Source of the DNA: an uncultured Akkermansia sp.
Lineage (GTDB): Bacteria > Verrucomicrobiota > Verrucomicrobiia > Verrucomicrobiales > Akkermansiaceae
Assembly: GCA_904501955.1 (NCBI GenBank)
Contig: CAJGCY010000014.1
Coordinates: 1 to 29,455, forward strand
Direction: 5' to 3'
DNA length: 29,455 bases
Shown here: positions 1-8,103 of the stretch, piece by piece
How positions within the stretch are numbered: the first letter of the stretch is position 1
Layout of the letters: each line of letters starts with the position of its first letter
Position numbers and translations under genes: made by a program
The notes under the pieces: generated by a model
Seen by the model: the letters and a program-made list of their open reading frames with translations, nothing else
Database searches by the model: none
Told to the model about the DNA's origin: nothing

Positions 1-322
1 CGAGGACCGTAGCGAAGCGGCCGGCCACGGCGTAGCAAGCGAGCGCAGCGAGACGCGAAGACGGGAGCTCCGAGCCGTTGCGGGCGCGTGTTTTATCATG
101 TTCGCGGCATTTTGAAACAATGCGGCATTTTTGCGCCACGCTTTATGCCACCCCTCCGGGGTTCGCATTTATTTTTTGGGGCGGTTCCCGGGGTTTGGGG
201 CTTCGAGTCTTCGCTTTCTACGCCCTCACAGGCCGCCCCTTGCGGGGCTCCACCGCCGGGCTATTGTATGGCGCCCCTCCGGGGCTCAAATTTAGGCTCG
301 CCTACGGCTCGCAATCTGTTCT
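1..322. other. Gene-free GC-rich repeat-like region
   Basis: I see no credible gene here. Reading frames that cross it are short, low-complexity and without recognisable protein character. It holds several short GC-rich palindromes of the form CCCC-TCC-GGGG (151-161 and 273-285) and a GCCCC/GGGGC pair (235-248). The first 70 bases are a purine-rich string with recurring GCGAAG/GCGAGC words. This texture is typical of intergenic repeat families, but I cannot name one. It ends directly at a sequence matching the terminal repeat of the element found at 9464-9620. Confidence 0.5.
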
Positions 323-340
323 TCAACTTCCGATTTATCG
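323..340. repeat. Solo terminal repeat of the MITE-like element
   Basis: The 18 bases here are identical to the first 18 bases of the right terminal repeat at 9601-9618 (core CCGATTTATCG). No partner copy in inverted orientation occurs to the left in the window. It is therefore a lone end, a decayed copy, or the end of a different element that shares the same terminus. Confidence 0.6.
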
Positions 341-367
341 TGCAGAATGCCGATAACCATACCGTAA

Positions 368-406
368 ATGAAGCGACCGCCCCAAGTGGTGGGGCGGTCG
401 CTTCAT
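368..406 (-). terminator. Strong hairpin after the last sigma gene
   Basis: A perfect 16-bp inverted repeat (368-383 and 391-406) with a 7-nt loop begins five bases beyond the stop codon of the minus-strand sigma gene. On the minus strand the stem ends in TTCAT and is followed by TTACGG, so the U tract is weak. It most likely terminates the sigma operon, or stabilises its 3' end. Confidence 0.65.
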
Positions 407-410
407 GGGA

Positions 411-1037
411 TTAGTTGTGCATCAGGTGTTTGATGTGTGCCAGCTTTTCCCTTAGCTCTTTATGCGCGTTGAATAGTCGCGTTCGCAGGGTGGCATGCGG
501 TATACCGAGCAGTTTTGCCACATCCTCAGGTTTTTCTCCCTGAACCGTGCAAAGCATAACTACTACACGGTGCTTTTCCGACAAACTGTTGATGGCTATC
601 ATTGTTTCTTTTTTTATCACCTTTCTATCTGCACTGCGTCTGGGGTCTGACTCCTTCGTCTCGTCCACCGGTTGCACAGCGCGCGAACCCTCATCGTCAT
701 CTTGGTTGTTACCGTTGGTGTGGTCAATGGTCTCCATCGGCTTATGGCTGCGGAAGTGGTCGCGAATGAGGTTGTACGCGATGTTGTAAAGCCAGCTGAA
801 GAATTTATCACGCTCCTTGAGTTTACGCAGGGAATGGAAAGCTTTGAGGAAGGCTTTTTGGGCAATATCGTATGAATCCGCCTCTGAGCGTACCTGATTC
901 ATGATGATAAGGAAAAGCTTGCGGGAGTAGCGCAAAACGAGTTCATCGAAGGCAGCCATTTGCTTGTTGCAGGTGGCTTCCACCAACTGTTCGTCTGTCA
1001 TACTCTTGTACGTAAGTTTCTCGTTTTTAGTGCTCAT
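411..1037 (-). CDS. ECF-type RNA polymerase sigma factor
   Basis: A 208-residue sigma-70 family protein of the extracytoplasmic-function group, which directs RNA polymerase to a specific promoter set. Region 2 covers about residues 15-95, with the core-binding stretch FDELVLRYSRK, the AQKAFLKAF helix and the SWLYNIAYNLIRDHFR promoter-melting helix. A charged linker rich in Asp, Glu and Asn follows (about 100-135). Region 4 covers about 143-205, with LSEKHR and a helix-turn-helix containing LGIPHATLRTRL. The linker is longer than in many ECF factors. It lies 55 bases downstream of a paralogous sigma gene and the two are probably co-transcribed. No anti-sigma gene is adjacent. Target genes cannot be told from the sequence. 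Confidence 0.9.
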   Translation of the reverse strand: MSTKNEKLTYKSMTDEQLVEATCNKQMAAFDELVLRYSRKLFLIIMNQVRSEADSYDIAQKAFLKAFHSLRKLKERDKFFSWLYNIAYNLIRDHFRSHKPMETIDHTNGNNQDDDEGSRAVQPVDETKESDPRRSADRKVIKKETMIAINSLSEKHRVVVMLCTVQGEKPEDVAKLLGIPHATLRTRLFNAHKELREKLAHIKHLMHN

Positions 1038-1092
1038 GGTTACGAAAATGGTATACAGCGTGTAAAGTGAGGGGGAGGAATCTTGTGTGGTG

Positions 1093-1698
1093 TTATCTTA
1101 AATCTTCCAGCAGGCCTTGCAGTTGTTTGTGGGCGTAGTGCAGGCGCGAGCGCAGCGTGCCCTCCGAGATATTGAGCATGCTGGCAATCTCCGGGTTGGA
1201 GAGCCCTGCAATGTCGCTGAGGGTGACTACTTCTCTATGGTTGGGGGATAGCTGCTCCAGCGCGGCGCGCAGGCGTTTGTTGAGGTCCTTGAGATTGGCT
1301 TTTCTGATGGGGTCGGATTCGAGTGAGGTATCCGCCAAGTCATCATTTTTCTCGTGCTGGTTGCCCTTGTCATCGTTGTCGATGGTGGTGGTGCGGTCGC
1401 GGCCTCGTTTGCGGATGAAGTTGCGGGCGTTGTTGGCGGCAATGGTGTAGAGCCAAGTGTAGAAGGCACTTTGGCCGTTGAAGTAACGGAGCGCGCGGAA
1501 GGCCTTAATGAAGGAATCTTGCGCTACGTCGTAGGCATCTGCCTCGCAATTGAGCATTTGCATGAGCATGGAGTGAATTTTGCGTGAATGGCGCTTTACC
1601 AGCACGTCAAAGGCACGCGTATTCCCATCGAGCGTCAATTTGATGAGGCTCTCGTCATCCTGTTCGGATAGGGAAATGTGTTTGTTGCCGGGGCTCAT
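1093..1698 (-). CDS. ECF-type RNA polymerase sigma factor
   Basis: A 201-residue ECF sigma factor, clearly paralogous to the next gene downstream: both share FDxLVxRxSRK, EADxYDxAQ and WLYxIAxN in region 2. Region 4 (about residues 137-198) carries LSPNHREVVTLSDIAGLSNPEIASMLNISEGT, split here by eye into the -35-binding helix-turn-helix. Its linker is again rich in Asp, Asn and Lys. It follows purF with a 100-bp gap that holds a GC hairpin and a run of nine C on the coding strand, about 30 nt before the start codon. I could not see a convincing sigma-70 promoter for it. No anti-sigma factor lies next to it, so control must come from elsewhere or from the linker. Confidence 0.9.
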   Translation of the reverse strand: MSPGNKHISLSEQDDESLIKLTLDGNTRAFDVLVKRHSRKIHSMLMQMLNCEADAYDVAQDSFIKAFRALRYFNGQSAFYTWLYTIAANNARNFIRKRGRDRTTTIDNDDKGNQHEKNDDLADTSLESDPIRKANLKDLNKRLRAALEQLSPNHREVVTLSDIAGLSNPEIASMLNISEGTLRSRLHYAHKQLQGLLEDLR

Positions 1699-1728
1699 GA
1701 TTGAGAAATGGTGTGGGGTAGGGTGGTT

Positions 1729-1737
1729 GGGGGGGGG
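1729..1737. repeat. Nine-base G homopolymer before a sigma gene
   Basis: Nine consecutive G on the plus strand (C on the coding strand) lie about 30 nt upstream of the start of the 1093-1698 sigma gene. Tracts of this length can change length by slippage. Confidence 0.7.
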
Positions 1738-1752
1738 ATTTTCCGGCGGGGA

Positions 1753-1778
1753 GGTGCCGCCTTGCTACAGGCGGCACC
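1753..1778. terminator. GC-rich hairpin between purF and the sigma gene
   Basis: A perfect 9-bp stem (1753-1761 with 1770-1778, GGTGCCGCC/GGCGGCACC) and an 8-nt loop lie 21 bases past the purF stop codon. Neither side carries a U tract, so it could be an inefficient terminator, a pausing or processing hairpin, or a 3' stabiliser for the purMF transcript. Confidence 0.4.
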
Positions 1779-1798
1779 ATTGCCGTGAATGGGGGGTA

Positions 1799-3688
1799 TC
1801 AGAGGCTGTACTCACGCTTATCGCGGCTTTCAAACCATTCGATAAACGCTTTGTTCACCGTCGTGTAACCGCCGGGGGTGGGGTAATCACCACTGAAGTA
1901 CCAGTCGCCGCACTCGCCTTCGATGGCTTCGTGCAGGCCGTCCAAGCTCTGGTAGATGACTTGGATGGCGCAGGGGCTGTTGTCCGGTGTTACCATGCGG
2001 GAGACTTCCTCCGTAATCTCGTCTTCCGTGAAGGGCTCGTAGATTTTCTTGACGGGGTTTGTTCTCTCCGCTGCGGGGAGGGTAAGCTGGCGCTTGCACT
2101 CCTCATATACATTGATGATGTGGGTGTACATGCCTCGCTTCTTCAGCAGGGTGATGGCTGCCTGGAACGCGATGAACTTGCCCATCTCGCTCATGTCAAT
2201 ACCGTAGCAGTCCGGGTAGCGCACTTGCGGCGCGGAGGAGGCAATGACAATCTTGCGGGCTTTGGAGCGTGCCAAGAGGCGCAGCAGGCTCATCTTGAGC
2301 GTGGTACCACGTACGATGGAGTCATCAATGGCGACCAATACCTCATCGCTGGAAACAGCACCGTAGGTGAGGTCATACACCATGGCTGCAAGCTGCTTGC
2401 GGCTGCTTTCCTCTGAGATGAAGGTGCGCAGTTTGATGTCCTTGTGCGCAATCTTCTCTGCACGGGGCCAGCGGCGGAGAATGAGCTCGTTGATGAGCTC
2501 CTCGCTCATGGTGCCCTCCTTGTAAGCCTTGATCATGGCCTCCGTCACCTTGTTACGGCGGTAAGCGCGCAGCCCCTCCAGCAAGCCGTAGTAGGATACC
2601 TCAGCCGTGTTCGGGATGAAGGTGATGGCCGCCTTGGAGAAGTTGCCGTCCAAGCTGGCTACCACTTGCTCCGTCAGGTTGGAGCCCAGTGCCTTACGCT
2701 CGCGGTAAATGACGGGGTCATTGCCGCGTGAGGTGTACACATCCTCAAAGCAGCAGGGGGTAAGCTTGCCGGGCGTGGTGTACTCCTTGATGGTGACTTG
2801 ACCGTCGGACTTGACGACAATCATGTTACCGGCGGGCAGGGACTTGACGTCTTCCTCCTCTACCTCCATCACGCTCATCAGCGGCACGCGCTCGCTGGCT
2901 ACGGCCAAGTACTCATCCGTCAGGATGTAGTGGCAGTGGCGGATGCCGTTCGGGTCGCGCAGGCAGAAGAAGTCACCGTTACCCACGGCGCCCATCAGCG
3001 TGTAGCCACCGTCCCAATCCTTGGACGCCTTCGCGATGATGTCGTACAGGTCGAGCTCTGCGGAGATGACGTGCGGAATTTCCTGGCCGTCCACGTTCTG
3101 GTCACGCAGGCTGCGGTAAATGTCCGTATGGGCTTCATCCAAGTAGTAGCCTACCTCCTCCAGCAGGGTTTGAATATCCGTGCCGAACACCGGATGCTGA
3201 CCGCGGGAAATGAGCTTCTGGTGCAGCTCCGGCAGGTTGGTGATGCCCATGTCACCCTGCAGCATAAGGGTGCGCGTGGTCCAGTTCGTGCGGCGCATGT
3301 AGGGGTGGCAGGTGCCCTCATCATAGGCGGTGCCACTCGCTCCGTAGAGCAGGTGCCCCATCAGCACCTCACCGCCGAAGTTGAAGTGCTTCTTATAGGT
3401 CTCTGCATCCAACCCGCGGATGGTGCCTTCATCACGCATGCGGCGCAGGTGGCGCTGCTGTGTGGAGAAAATGTTGGTGATGGCGTTGGCGGAGGCATCA
3501 CGAGCACGGAAAACGTACGGCTCACCCAACGGCATGTTGAGCTTGATGCAGCCGATGCCGGCGCCGTCCTGACCGCGATTGTGCTGCTTTTCCATCAGTA
3601 GGAAAAGCTTGTTGAATGCCCAGTCGGGCGAGCCGTATTTCTCTACATAGTAGGAAATCGGCTTGAGTAATCTGATTGCTGCGGACAT
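1799..3688 (-). CDS. purF: PurF-like amidophosphoribosyltransferase lacking the N-terminal Cys
   Basis: A 629-residue protein of the long PurF family found in Bacteroidetes and relatives. PurF makes phosphoribosylamine from PRPP and glutamine, the first step of purine synthesis. The N-terminal half keeps HNRGQDGAG (36-44) and LRDPNGIR (243-250). The C-terminal half has the PRPP loop AIDDSIVRGTT (453-463), SSAPQVRYPDCYGIDM and the family-typical ending GDWYFSGDYPTPGG. The protein begins MSAAIRLLKP, where homologues read HECG before the same IRLLKP block. The catalytic Cys1 is therefore absent, and the frame upstream reaches the purM stop after ten codons with no Cys and no other start codon. 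The Arg of GHxRY is Leu (GHLLY, 111-115) and the oxyanion-loop GN is GD (145-146). The transferase half looks intact; the glutaminase half looks dead or ammonia-dependent. It lies 30 bp after purM. Confidence 0.88.
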   Translation of the reverse strand: MSAAIRLLKPISYYVEKYGSPDWAFNKLFLLMEKQHNRGQDGAGIGCIKLNMPLGEPYVFRARDASANAITNIFSTQQRHLRRMRDEGTIRGLDAETYKKHFNFGGEVLMGHLLYGASGTAYDEGTCHPYMRRTNWTTRTLMLQGDMGITNLPELHQKLISRGQHPVFGTDIQTLLEEVGYYLDEAHTDIYRSLRDQNVDGQEIPHVISAELDLYDIIAKASKDWDGGYTLMGAVGNGDFFCLRDPNGIRHCHYILTDEYLAVASERVPLMSVMEVEEEDVKSLPAGNMIVVKSDGQVTIKEYTTPGKLTPCCFEDVYTSRGNDPVIYRERKALGSNLTEQVVASLDGNFSKAAITFIPNTAEVSYYGLLEGLRAYRRNKVTEAMIKAYKEGTMSEELINELILRRWPRAEKIAHKDIKLRTFISEESSRKQLAAMVYDLTYGAVSSDEVLVAIDDSIVRGTTLKMSLLRLLARSKARKIVIASSAPQVRYPDCYGIDMSEMGKFIAFQAAITLLKKRGMYTHIINVYEECKRQLTLPAAERTNPVKKIYEPFTEDEITEEVSRMVTPDNSPCAIQVIYQSLDGLHEAIEGECGDWYFSGDYPTPGGYTTVNKAFIEWFESRDKREYSL

Positions 3689-3718
3689 AAAATCTTGTCT
3701 TGGCTTATGTGCGTGAGC

Positions 3719-4717
3719 TTACTTGCGTACGCTCACGGTAATGCCCTTACCGGCGCGCATGGTGCCGATGACCGTGCCGCCGGGGCCTGCGGTGCAGGCT
3801 TGCTCCACTTGGTCTTCGGAGACGATGGCCACCCAGCCGATGCCCATGTTGAAGGTGTGGAAGCGGTCCTCTGCGTCCACGAACTGCAGCACCTTCTGTG
3901 CGGGCTCGTTATCCCAGTAGGGAATCTCGAGGTCAGCGCCGTTCTCACCGAGGAAGCGCTCCAAGTTCTCCGGCAGACCACCGCCGGTGATGTGGGCGTA
4001 TGCCTTCGGGGTGATGCCGAGCTTGCGCATGTCGTTCACCACGTCATGGTACAGGCGGGTAGGGGCAAGCAGGCTGCGCAGCTCCTCCTCCGTGAGCAGG
4101 TCCGGGTTCTGAGCAAGAATGCGGCGCACCAAGCTCCAGCCGTTGGCGTGGAAACCGTCGCTGGGGTAGCCGATGAGCACATCTCCCGGCTTCACCTGTG
4201 AGGGGTCAATCATCTGGCTCTTCTCAACGCAGCCGATGCTGAAACCGGCCATCTCCACCAAGTTCTCGGGCACTACCCCCGGCATCTCGGCCGTCTCGCC
4301 ACCGGCGAGAATGCAGTTGCAGCTCTCCAGGTAATCGCACATGCCGGCCACGAGGCGGGTGATGCGCGGCTTCTCTACCTCCAAGTTAGAGATGCCCAAG
4401 TAGTCAAGGAATACGAGCGGGTCACCGCCGGTCGTCAGGATGTCATTAACATTCATGGCAACCAGGTCTTTACCTGCGGTTTCCAGCATGTCCATCTCGA
4501 AAAGGACCTCTGTCTTGGTGCCGACACCGTCCGTGCCGGTTACAATGACGGGTTCTTTATAGGAGGACAAGTCATATGCTGCAGCAAAGAGCCCGAAGGC
4601 ATTGCAGAGCTGACGGTTCTTCTGCGTACGCTTTACGTGTGCGCTGATGTCCTTGACAAAAGACTGTGCCTCAATGGTATCGACACCGGATTGCTTGTAT
4701 GTGAGATTACCTGACAT
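3719..4717 (-). CDS. purM: Phosphoribosylformylglycinamidine cyclo-ligase (AIR synthetase)
   Basis: PurM closes the imidazole ring of FGAM with ATP to give AIR in purine synthesis, in the cytoplasm. Features seen: YKQSGVD near the N-terminus, TGTDGVGTK, DLVAMNVNDIL, the GGETAEMPG motif, YPSDGFHANGWSLVR and HITGGGLPENLER. Length (332 residues) fits the family. The frame can be extended five codons to a GTG at 4732, but the ATG at 4717 (MSGNLTYKQSGVD) matches the family start and leaves a leader of about 20 nt after the promoter at 4747-4775, whereas GTG would be almost at the transcript 5' end. There is no clear Shine-Dalgarno site. It is followed by purF in the same reading frame after 30 bp, so the two form a purine operon. 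Confidence 0.95.
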   Translation of the reverse strand: MSGNLTYKQSGVDTIEAQSFVKDISAHVKRTQKNRQLCNAFGLFAAAYDLSSYKEPVIVTGTDGVGTKTEVLFEMDMLETAGKDLVAMNVNDILTTGGDPLVFLDYLGISNLEVEKPRITRLVAGMCDYLESCNCILAGGETAEMPGVVPENLVEMAGFSIGCVEKSQMIDPSQVKPGDVLIGYPSDGFHANGWSLVRRILAQNPDLLTEEELRSLLAPTRLYHDVVNDMRKLGITPKAYAHITGGGLPENLERFLGENGADLEIPYWDNEPAQKVLQFVDAEDRFHTFNMGIGWVAIVSEDQVEQACTAGPGGTVIGTMRAGKGITVSVRK

Positions 4718-4746
4718 AGGAAAAGTGATCACGTGGATTCGCGCGC

Positions 4747-4775
4747 ATTATACCCTTTTCCTGAGCCTTTGGCAA
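4747..4775 (-). promoter_or_regulatory. Sigma-70 promoter for purM-purF
   Basis: Read on the minus strand, TTGCCA (4770-4775) and a perfect TATAAT (4747-4752) are separated by 17 bp. Transcription would begin near 4740, about 20 nt before the purM ATG at 4717. It lies between the sigma gene ending at 4817 and purM, and no terminator is visible in that gap, so read-through from the sigma gene is also possible. Confidence 0.85.
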
Positions 4776-4816
4776 GCCGTATTTTTAAGATGCGACTCTA
4801 TTTGTTGTGTTGTAGC

Positions 4817-5512
4817 TTATTCTCCCTGCTTACGGAGGAGCTCGATTTCTTTCTTGAGCAGTGAGCCGACTCGGTGGCGAGCAAGGTAAATTTGGGCGAG
4901 GCTGATGCCGAGCTTGCGGCGAACCTCCAGTGTACCCATCCCGCGCAATATGCTGTAGTCAAAGATTTGAAAATGGAGCGGGTTGACTTGCATTTTTACC
5001 CTTTCCGTGGCAGCTTTGATGAGGTTGCGTTGCCACTCTTTTTCCCAAATGGCGTCGAATTCATTGCTCAGGTCGGGCAGCTCTTCCGCCGTGGGGGTAT
5101 AGGTGTTTTCCTCGAGGTTGGTGGGGGCTGTTTCCGGGGTGCGGTTGCGCAGGGTGTCCGCAATGCGCCAGCGGGTCAGGTTCCACAACCACTGCTTGAA
5201 GGAGCCTTTCTGTGGGTCATACCCTTTCTCTTTGCTTTGCTTGGCTATGGAGAGGATGGTCTCCTGCACGGTGTCCCAAGCCTCATCATCACGCAATCCG
5301 GCTTTGGTGGCAACGGAATATATCAAACGCCAGTATGTGCGGTAAAACTCATCCCAGCTGCGGCGGTCTTCCCAGTTTTGCAAGCGGGCTATCAGGCTGC
5401 GCCTCGTGCGGTCGGCGTACTGTTCCAGCTCGCCGTCATCAGGTGTTTTCCATGGCAGTCCTTCTTGCATCTGCCCGGAAGTATAGCTGTTGCTGTACCT
5501 CATGGCAAGCAT
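4817..5512 (-). CDS. Sigma-70 family (ECF-like) RNA polymerase sigma factor
   Basis: A 231-residue sigma factor of a type common in Planctomycetes and Verrucomicrobia. Region 2 spans about residues 45-120, with WDEFYRTYWRLIYSVA, DDEAWDTVQETIL and FKQWLWNLTRWRIADTLR, a Trp-rich version of the -10 helices. A 60-residue linker follows. Region 4 (about 180-225) holds GMGTLEVRRKLGISLAQIYLARHRV, the helix-turn-helix. It differs from the two tandem sigma factors at 411-1698 and belongs to another ECF subgroup. Alternative starts exist at Met4 and Met15. The gene is divergent from the secreted-protein pair starting at 5673, with 160 bp between them, so autoregulation or control of that pair is plausible but unproven. 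No anti-sigma gene is adjacent. Confidence 0.88.
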   Translation of the reverse strand: MLAMRYSNSYTSGQMQEGLPWKTPDDGELEQYADRTRRSLIARLQNWEDRRSWDEFYRTYWRLIYSVATKAGLRDDEAWDTVQETILSIAKQSKEKGYDPQKGSFKQWLWNLTRWRIADTLRNRTPETAPTNLEENTYTPTAEELPDLSNEFDAIWEKEWQRNLIKAATERVKMQVNPLHFQIFDYSILRGMGTLEVRRKLGISLAQIYLARHRVGSLLKKEIELLRKQGE

Positions 5513-5672
5513 ATTTGTTGTTTTTCTGTGGTTGCGGTCGTAGTTTTGCCTTTGTTTCCCTCTGTTTTACCAAATAGCTTATATTTTATTGTTAAACAAC
5601 GATAAGAAAAAGTTTATTTTCCTTGTTTTATGCGGGATTTGAGTGTAGAGTTAAACTATCCTTATCGTCGTT

Positions 5673-8072
5673 ATGAAAAACAGTATTTTCTCATTGGCGT
5701 TAGCCTCATTGTTATTTAGTGGAATGCTTCCGGTGTGGGCTCAGCAAGCACCCGCATCGGCGGTGAGTGTTCCGTCCGCCGCCGCATGGCAATCTCCGGA
5801 TGAACTGAGTCAAAAACTTGCGGAGACGCTCATTGGGCGTCTGCCGGAGCCGGATGCCAAGGCGCTGCACAATTTCGTTAAAAAAGAAGAAAACCTGCAG
5901 CTATTGCTCATTTGCCATTTTGCCCGCATAGAGAGGGGGCATGCGCAGTGGAATAATAATTATAATAATGCGCTGAAGCAAAACGTGCAGAAGAAGAAAG
6001 ACCAAATTGCGAATCTTGAGAAAGAGGTCAGCAATAAGCGTGGGCCGGAGAAGAAAAATGCAGAATACCGCTTAACCCGAGCCAAAGCAGATTTGAAGAA
6101 GCTGGAGGCTGAGGCTAAGTATGAAATTGACATGGCTAAGAGTGAAAAAGTGCTCAAGGCTATTTTGTCTGATACAGAGTGGATGGAGCAGATTGCTTTG
6201 TCCGGCGAGATTCACCACTTTTTCCGAGTCGTCCAGATTATAGATGCCATCTCTAAGGCCGATTCCGGAGCTCTTAAAAAGGGTGTAGCGCGAGATACCA
6301 CAACTGCCGTGGCGTTGGAATATGCAAAACAGGGTGCTAAAACGGTGGATGCCATTGAACGCGCCAAGTATTTCCTGAAATATGCCAAGCAGGGGCGCTT
6401 GAATACCACCTTCTACAGTCTGCCCATGCACCACCGCCGTATCGTGTGCGGCTGGAAACCGGAGCACCGCAGTGGTACCGTTACCGCTTTTGAGTGGGCG
6501 TTGAATAATGTGCATGTTCCGGATTGGCAGTATCCGGCCAGTTGCTGGCGCTGTGGCTATATTCTGGATAATGTGTACGGTGACAGTATTCATGGCGCTC
6601 ACTATTTTGCGCCTTGGGAGGGTGTGAAAACGGATAACCACATGTGGCTCACGAAGCACGTGGGTGGCGTGTGCGGAGGTCTGTCTCACTTCGGCGCAGC
6701 ATCCGCCTGCGCCAATGGTGTGCCGGCCTTGACTAACGGTGAACCCGGGCACTGCGCCTACCTTGTTCTGGTGGATGGTCGGTGGACTCCGGCATATTCC
6801 CTGACTTGGGAACGCGGTTTGCACTGGATTCCGTGGGATAATAACTGGACGTACTCCGCCCTGCATCTTACAGATGCTCTGTTTGATAAAAAGAATGAAG
6901 CCAAGTCACGCCTTTCTTTCGCCGCGCGCGTATCGGCTCATGCTTATCAGGACATGAACGATGTAGACAAAACGCTTGCTTACTATCAGCTTTCCGCAAA
7001 GGCAGCTCCGCTTAATTACCCCATGTGGCGTGAGTATACAGCCTTCCTTGCGGACAAAAAGCCCAAAGACGTTCAAGCTTGGAAAAAGCTCAATGCCACT
7101 CTTTGTAAAGGTGTGGCTAAAGAGTTCCCGGAGCAGGCTGCTGAATTGCTTAAACAGTTTGTTTATGGCAGAATGGGGAACTCCGGAATGGACTCTGAGG
7201 CGTTGATTGCTGCCTGCGCTCTCTTCTGGAAACACGCAGAGGTAATGGGCCCGGACAGATGGTACATTGAGAAGTTTGCCAATGAGCAAATGAATCTGTG
7301 CAAAAAGGCGGGTGGCGATGCTGAGACTACTGCCATCAGTCTGTATTCTGCCGTGTTACGTGAGGCTGCTCCGCATGATGCATACTCCGGCATGATGATG
7401 GCGTGGGGGAACAAAGTTGCCGAAGGTCTCAGCGAACGTGGCCGCGATAAGCTTTCCAAGGCCATCGTGGATACACTCTCTTCCGGTAAGAATATTGACG
7501 CCGGCCAAAAAGCCAAGCTACTGGGTGGGCTCATTCTGACAGCGGAGCGGAATCGTGATACAACGACCTTCTACGCCATTACCAAGATGATTGACCCGAA
7601 GATGATTAAGGGTACAGCTGCTATACCGGACATGAAGACCTTCCCCGGTAAACTGGTGTCCGAAGGCGGCTTGCCTTTTGCCAGTTCAACGAGCCAATGG
7701 GATGCTCCGCACACCCACTCCGGCTTGCTTACCAAGCAGGGTGGGCAGATTCACACCGGTAAAGATAAAGATGCATGGATTGCGGTGAAACTTCCCAAGC
7801 ATGCTTATATCACAGGTGTGGTATTTGCCGGTACCAATAATTGGGCGCTTATCCACCGCTTCCGTCCGCTGCGTGTTCAGGTGTCTGACACCGGTAAGCC
7901 TGATGATTGGCGTGATGTCGGCCCGGTTATCCAAAATACCGGTAACTATATCAACAGCTTCGATTTGCAGCAAGAACGTCCCAAGGCTCTCTATGTGCGA
8001 GTCTTGCGTCCCGGTGGTCCGGAGTTCTTCCATGCCAACGGTATTTACGTGTACGGTGAACCTGCTGCATAA
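5673..8072 (+). CDS. Secreted transglutaminase-like protein with discoidin-like C-terminus
   Basis: A 799-residue exported protein. Residues 1-23 are a signal peptide ending VWA-Q. About 95-160 is a charged coiled coil. About 260-400 holds a papain/transglutaminase-like core: GGVCGGLSHFG with candidate nucleophile C334, PGHCAYLVLVDGRW with H360 and D368, in the usual Cys-His-Asp order. About 410-660 is helical, possibly TPR-like, starting with a SAKAAPLNYPMWREY segment. About 675-797 resembles an F5/8 type C (discoidin) carbohydrate-binding fold, with a late RVLRPGGPEFFHANGIYVYG strand pair. It probably acts outside the inner membrane on a protein or glycan, but the substrate is unknown. It is 31 bp upstream of the next secreted protein and probably co-transcribed. 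I found no good sigma-70 promoter in the 160-bp gap before it. Confidence 0.8.
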   Translation: MKNSIFSLALASLLFSGMLPVWAQQAPASAVSVPSAAAWQSPDELSQKLAETLIGRLPEPDAKALHNFVKKEENLQLLLICHFARIERGHAQWNNNYNNALKQNVQKKKDQIANLEKEVSNKRGPEKKNAEYRLTRAKADLKKLEAEAKYEIDMAKSEKVLKAILSDTEWMEQIALSGEIHHFFRVVQIIDAISKADSGALKKGVARDTTTAVALEYAKQGAKTVDAIERAKYFLKYAKQGRLNTTFYSLPMHHRRIVCGWKPEHRSGTVTAFEWALNNVHVPDWQYPASCWRCGYILDNVYGDSIHGAHYFAPWEGVKTDNHMWLTKHVGGVCGGLSHFGAASACANGVPALTNGEPGHCAYLVLVDGRWTPAYSLTWERGLHWIPWDNNWTYSALHLTDALFDKKNEAKSRLSFAARVSAHAYQDMNDVDKTLAYYQLSAKAAPLNYPMWREYTAFLADKKPKDVQAWKKLNATLCKGVAKEFPEQAAELLKQFVYGRMGNSGMDSEALIAACALFWKHAEVMGPDRWYIEKFANEQMNLCKKAGGDAETTAISLYSAVLREAAPHDAYSGMMMAWGNKVAEGLSERGRDKLSKAIVDTLSSGKNIDAGQKAKLLGGLILTAERNRDTTTFYAITKMIDPKMIKGTAAIPDMKTFPGKLVSEGGLPFASSTSQWDAPHTHSGLLTKQGGQIHTGKDKDAWIAVKLPKHAYITGVVFAGTNNWALIHRFRPLRVQVSDTGKPDDWRDVGPVIQNTGNYINSFDLQQERPKALYVRVLRPGGPEFFHANGIYVYGEPAA

Positions 8073-8103
8073 TACCTCTCATTTTTAACATCTTTTCAAA
8101 GTC

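Noticed and set aside
1580..2416. A 278-codon plus-strand frame opposite purF
   Set aside because: It lies antisense to a clear PurF-like gene, has low-complexity Val/Ala/Leu-rich composition and no recognisable domain.
2798..3601. A 267-codon plus-strand frame opposite purF
   Set aside because: Antisense shadow caused by the GC bias of the real gene; the translation is repetitive and His/Val/Gln-rich.
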